A stretch of DNA of 7,752 nucleotides from an uncultured Aquabacterium sp. GTDB taxonomy: Bacteria > Pseudomonadota > Gammaproteobacteria > Burkholderiales > Burkholderiaceae_C. The stretch covers positions 1 to 7,752 of the forward strand of contig CALAKR010000094.1 of NCBI GenBank assembly GCA_937923225.1, written 5' to 3'. Below are positions 6,850 to 7,752 of this stretch, piece after piece. Numbering within the stretch: the first letter of the stretch is position 1; every line of letters begins with the position of its first letter. Both the position numbers and the translations under genes were made by a program. The notes beneath the pieces are model-generated. The model did no database searches and was not told the origin of the DNA. It saw only the letters and a program-made list of their open reading frames with translations.

Positions 6850-6907
6850 CGGATCTTTCAAAAAATGAGCCGGGGTAACTGTGGTCAGCCCCCGGCGGAA
6901 AGATCCG
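6850..6907 (-). promoter_or_regulatory. Stem occluding the fusA translation start region
   Basis: CGGATCTTTC (6850-6859, plus strand) is the exact reverse complement of GAAAGATCCG (6898-6907). In the fusA mRNA this 10-bp outer stem encloses the terminator hairpin and its U-tract. Its 3' strand GAAAGATCCG ends one base before the fusA ATG and contains the only, weak, ribosome-site-like purines. Pairing should hide the translation start. In the alternative antiterminator fold, bases 6904-6908 pair instead with 6895-6899 (GCGGA/TCCGC, tetraloop), which would free the start region. Confidence 0.6.
6860..6896 (-). terminator. Attenuator terminator hairpin in the fusA leader
   Basis: In the minus-strand transcript, GCCGGGG (6896-6890) pairs with CCCCGGC (6875-6869) around a 14-base loop. 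After three bases comes a run of six U (6865-6860). This is a standard intrinsic-terminator form only 12 bases before the fusA start, so it should end most transcripts before the gene unless it is prevented from folding. Confidence 0.75.
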
Positions 6908-6923
6908 CATCTGTCAGGGGGCT
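6887..6923 (-). promoter_or_regulatory. Candidate antiterminator competing with the fusA attenuator
   Basis: In the transcript, AGCCCCC (6923-6917) is a perfect 7-bp match to GGGGGCT (6893-6887). Four bases of the latter (6893-6890) are also needed for the 5' arm of the terminator, so the two folds exclude each other. A small hairpin (6904-6908 with 6895-6899) nests inside. The first arm overlaps the UAG stop of the 36-codon leader ORF (6924-6922), so a ribosome at that stop would cover it and let the terminator form. Confidence 0.55.
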
Positions 6924-7032
6924 AGCCGCCGTTCGCTTGCGGTGAAGCGACGTGCAGGCCAAAGCGCGGGCGCAAGCAGGCCCGGGCCTTGGCCGCGTGA
7001 ATCGTGGCGATCAGCTTGTCGTAGGTGCGCAT
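6922..7032 (-). CDS. 36-residue leader ORF upstream of fusA
   Basis: This ORF is too short for routine calling. ATG at 7032 follows CAGGA at about 10 bases, a usable ribosome site. The product begins MRTYDKLIATIHAAKARACL and ends LHVASPQANGG before TAG. By my count 31 of its 36 codons end in G or C, in line with real genes here. The stop lies 73 bases before the fusA start and its last bases belong to the antiterminator arm, the layout expected of a leader peptide whose translation decides attenuation. There is no obvious run of one regulatory amino acid; TCA and CAA near the end are uncommon for this base composition. It could instead be an independent small protein or chance. No family is recognised. 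Confidence 0.5.
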   Translation of the reverse strand: MRTYDKLIATIHAAKARACLRPRFGLHVASPQANGG

Positions 7033-7057
7033 GGCGGTCGGGTCCTGTGACGGGTTG

Positions 7058-7096
7058 AAAAAACAAAAGCCCCGGTGGCGGGGGGCCAACCGGGGC
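7058..7096 (-). terminator. Strong intrinsic terminator upstream of the fusA leader ORF
   Basis: GCCCCGGT (7069-7076) pairs with ACCGGGGC (7089-7096), and GGC/GCC can extend the stem inside with one bulged base. In the minus-strand transcript the hairpin is followed directly by U4-G-U6 (7068-7058). It would end a transcript carrying the small ORF at 7245-7144. Only 25 bases separate its U-tract from the fusA leader ORF, leaving little room for a fusA promoter. Confidence 0.82.
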
Positions 7097-7103
7097 GGGG
7101 TTC

Positions 7104-7125
7104 CCGGAAGGCCGCAGCCTTCCGG
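7104..7125. other. Perfect 9-bp hairpin beside the terminator
   Basis: CCGGAAGGC (7104-7112) and GCCTTCCGG (7117-7125) form an uninterrupted 9-bp stem with a CGCA tetraloop. No T-run follows on either strand. It stands 18 bases after the small ORF stop (7144) and 7 bases before the terminator hairpin, so it probably acts with that terminator or stabilises the RNA end. Confidence 0.65.
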
Positions 7126-7143
7126 ACGTGTGACGTCGAAAGG

Positions 7144-7245
7144 CTATCGCTGCAAGGCGGTCGTCGTGCGCTCACCCACGGGCAGGCTTGCTTCGGTTTG
7201 ACGAAGCGCGCGCTGGCCGGCCGTGAACGCGGGGTTGAAGATCAT
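7144..7245 (-). CDS. 33-residue small ORF of unknown function
   Basis: ATG at 7245 is preceded by CCAAGGCG, whose AAGG lies 8 bases before the start. The frame encodes MIFNPAFTAGQRALRQTEAS and continues to TTTALQR before TAG. Twenty-six of 33 codons end in G or C. A hairpin and a strong terminator follow within 80 bases, so a short transcript with one small gene is plausible. The frame stays open upstream to about 7368, but only this start has a ribosome-site-like sequence. No family is recognised. It may be a small protein, a second leader ORF, or part of a terminated small RNA. Confidence 0.35.
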   Translation of the reverse strand: MIFNPAFTAGQRALRQTEASLPVGERTTTALQR

Positions 7246-7330
7246 GATGAACGCCTTGGGGCGGTGACGTATGGTTGACAAATGCCTGACGACGGAACGA
7301 GAGACAACAGCCGTTTTCGCTGCGGTATGA

Positions 7331-7359
7331 ATTGTGCGCTTGTGGGAGAAAGCCTGCAA
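7331..7359 (-). promoter_or_regulatory. Weak candidate promoter for the leader region
   Basis: On the minus strand TTGCAG (7359-7354) and CACAAT (7336-7331) are separated by 17 bp; they match the sigma-70 consensus at 3 and 4 of 6 positions. A start at about 7324 would give an 80-base leader before the small ORF at 7245. Nothing else in 7246-7404 is recognisable. This is a weak call based on spacing and position. Confidence 0.25.
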
Positions 7360-7404
7360 TGACCGCATTGGCCTCGCATGTATCGCCGACAGGTGGGCAC
7401 AGTT

Positions 7405-7725
7405 TCAGTCGTAGCCGACCTTTTCGCCCAATTTCTCGTAGTTGTTGTACGCCTGCTGGTACGTCTTGTACAGATCTTCGCATTTGTCGTGGATCTGATG
7501 GTGCTTGCGCTGGGCAGCAAAGATGGCGTTCTGCTTGGTGTCCAGCTTCGCACGGACCCTGGCATCGCCGGGGGCGAGGATCAAGGCCTTGTGCAGCACA
7601 TTGATGCCGTTCATAGCTGCGTCGATCTCATCCTGGGCCCTGCCGAGGGCATCGAGTTCGTCGTCGTATTCGTCGTAGGCCTCCTTCATGCGCTGAATGG
7701 CTTTCGTGATGATGGGATTCGGCAT
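7405..7725 (-). CDS. Uncharacterised 106-residue, probably all-helical protein
   Basis: Not recognised. From ATG 7725 the product begins MPNPIITKAIQRMKEAYDEY and has long proline-free stretches rich in D, E, K, Q, A and Y: about residues 5-52 and, after a LAPGDARVR turn, 60-106. This suggests a two-helix hairpin or coiled coil. There is no signal peptide or membrane segment, and one cysteine. The start was chosen because CAGGAG stands 8 bases upstream; GTG at 7734 would sit directly against that ribosome site. The ORF is complete, its ribosome site is near the window end, and no clear terminator follows. Small helical proteins of this build include secretion chaperones and needle-type subunits, but nothing here supports such a role. 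It is real by ribosome site and codon pattern; function unknown. Confidence 0.75.
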   Translation of the reverse strand: MPNPIITKAIQRMKEAYDEYDDELDALGRAQDEIDAAMNGINVLHKALILAPGDARVRAKLDTKQNAIFAAQRKHHQIHDKCEDLYKTYQQAYNNYEKLGEKVGYD

Positions 7726-7752
7726 GGTGTTCACTCCTGAAGGTTGAGGATG

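Noticed and set aside
4686..6878. 730-codon open frame on the plus strand covering all of fusA
   Set aside because: It is antisense to an unmistakable EF-G, and its product is an H/R/Q-rich string with no domain; long open antisense frames are expected where third positions are nearly all G or C.
7275..7303. Perfect TTGACA on the plus strand as a promoter
   Set aside because: No acceptable -10 box occurs 16-18 bp downstream, and no plus-strand gene follows.
7246..7368. Upstream extension of the small ORF to 74 residues
   Set aside because: No ribosome site at the far start, and the added N-terminal stretch has basic composition without any motif.

Overview
The window is GC-rich DNA with strong G/C third-position bias in its long reading frames. 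Its gene families are common in Gram-negative Betaproteobacteria, and the EF-G, M16 peptidase and SMP-30 protein styles suggest a Burkholderiales member; this placement is an inference from composition and protein style only. No rRNA, tRNA, CRISPR array, transposase or complete mobile element is visible.

Layout, left to right. (1) Positions 1-818 hold a broken type IV toxin-antitoxin (AbiE) locus. An intact abiEi-type antitoxin/autorepressor sits behind an inverted-repeat operator. Its overlapping abiEii toxin gene is cut off after about 30 codons, exactly where the 3' end of the next gene begins. A perfect 19-bp tandem duplication lies at the junction and appears to have frame-shifted the tail of the neighbouring M16 peptidase gene. 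(2) Positions 3607-797 (minus strand) are a tightly overlapping three-gene operon: a monoacylglycerol-lipase-like alpha/beta hydrolase, a TetR-family repressor and an M16B zinc metallopeptidase. (3) Reading the other way from 3743 is an exported SMP-30/gluconolactonase-type six-bladed propeller. The divergent spacer carries a perfect 16-bp palindrome, a good candidate operator for the TetR protein. (4) Positions 6848-4782 (minus strand) encode a complete elongation factor G outside any str-operon context, probably a second EF-G copy. Its 3' end has three consecutive hairpins, the last an intrinsic terminator. (5) Positions 7404-6849, upstream of fusA, have no long gene but a rich leader: two small ORFs, each followed by an intrinsic-terminator-like hairpin. 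The proximal one has the parts of a translation-controlled attenuator: a 36-codon leader ORF, an antiterminator arm overlapping its stop codon, a competing terminator with six U, and a distal stem covering the bases just before the fusA start. (6) Positions 7725-7405 (minus strand) encode an unrecognised 106-residue, probably all-helical acidic protein.

How the parts may work together: the hydrolase, TetR and lactonase-like protein look like one regulated set for ester or lactone turnover, one enzyme cytoplasmic and one periplasmic, with the peptidase co-transcribed. The fusA leader suggests that the EF-G copy is made when leader translation stalls or slows, a feedback in which slow elongation would raise a translocase. 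That is a hypothesis from pairing geometry; no folding or expression data were available.
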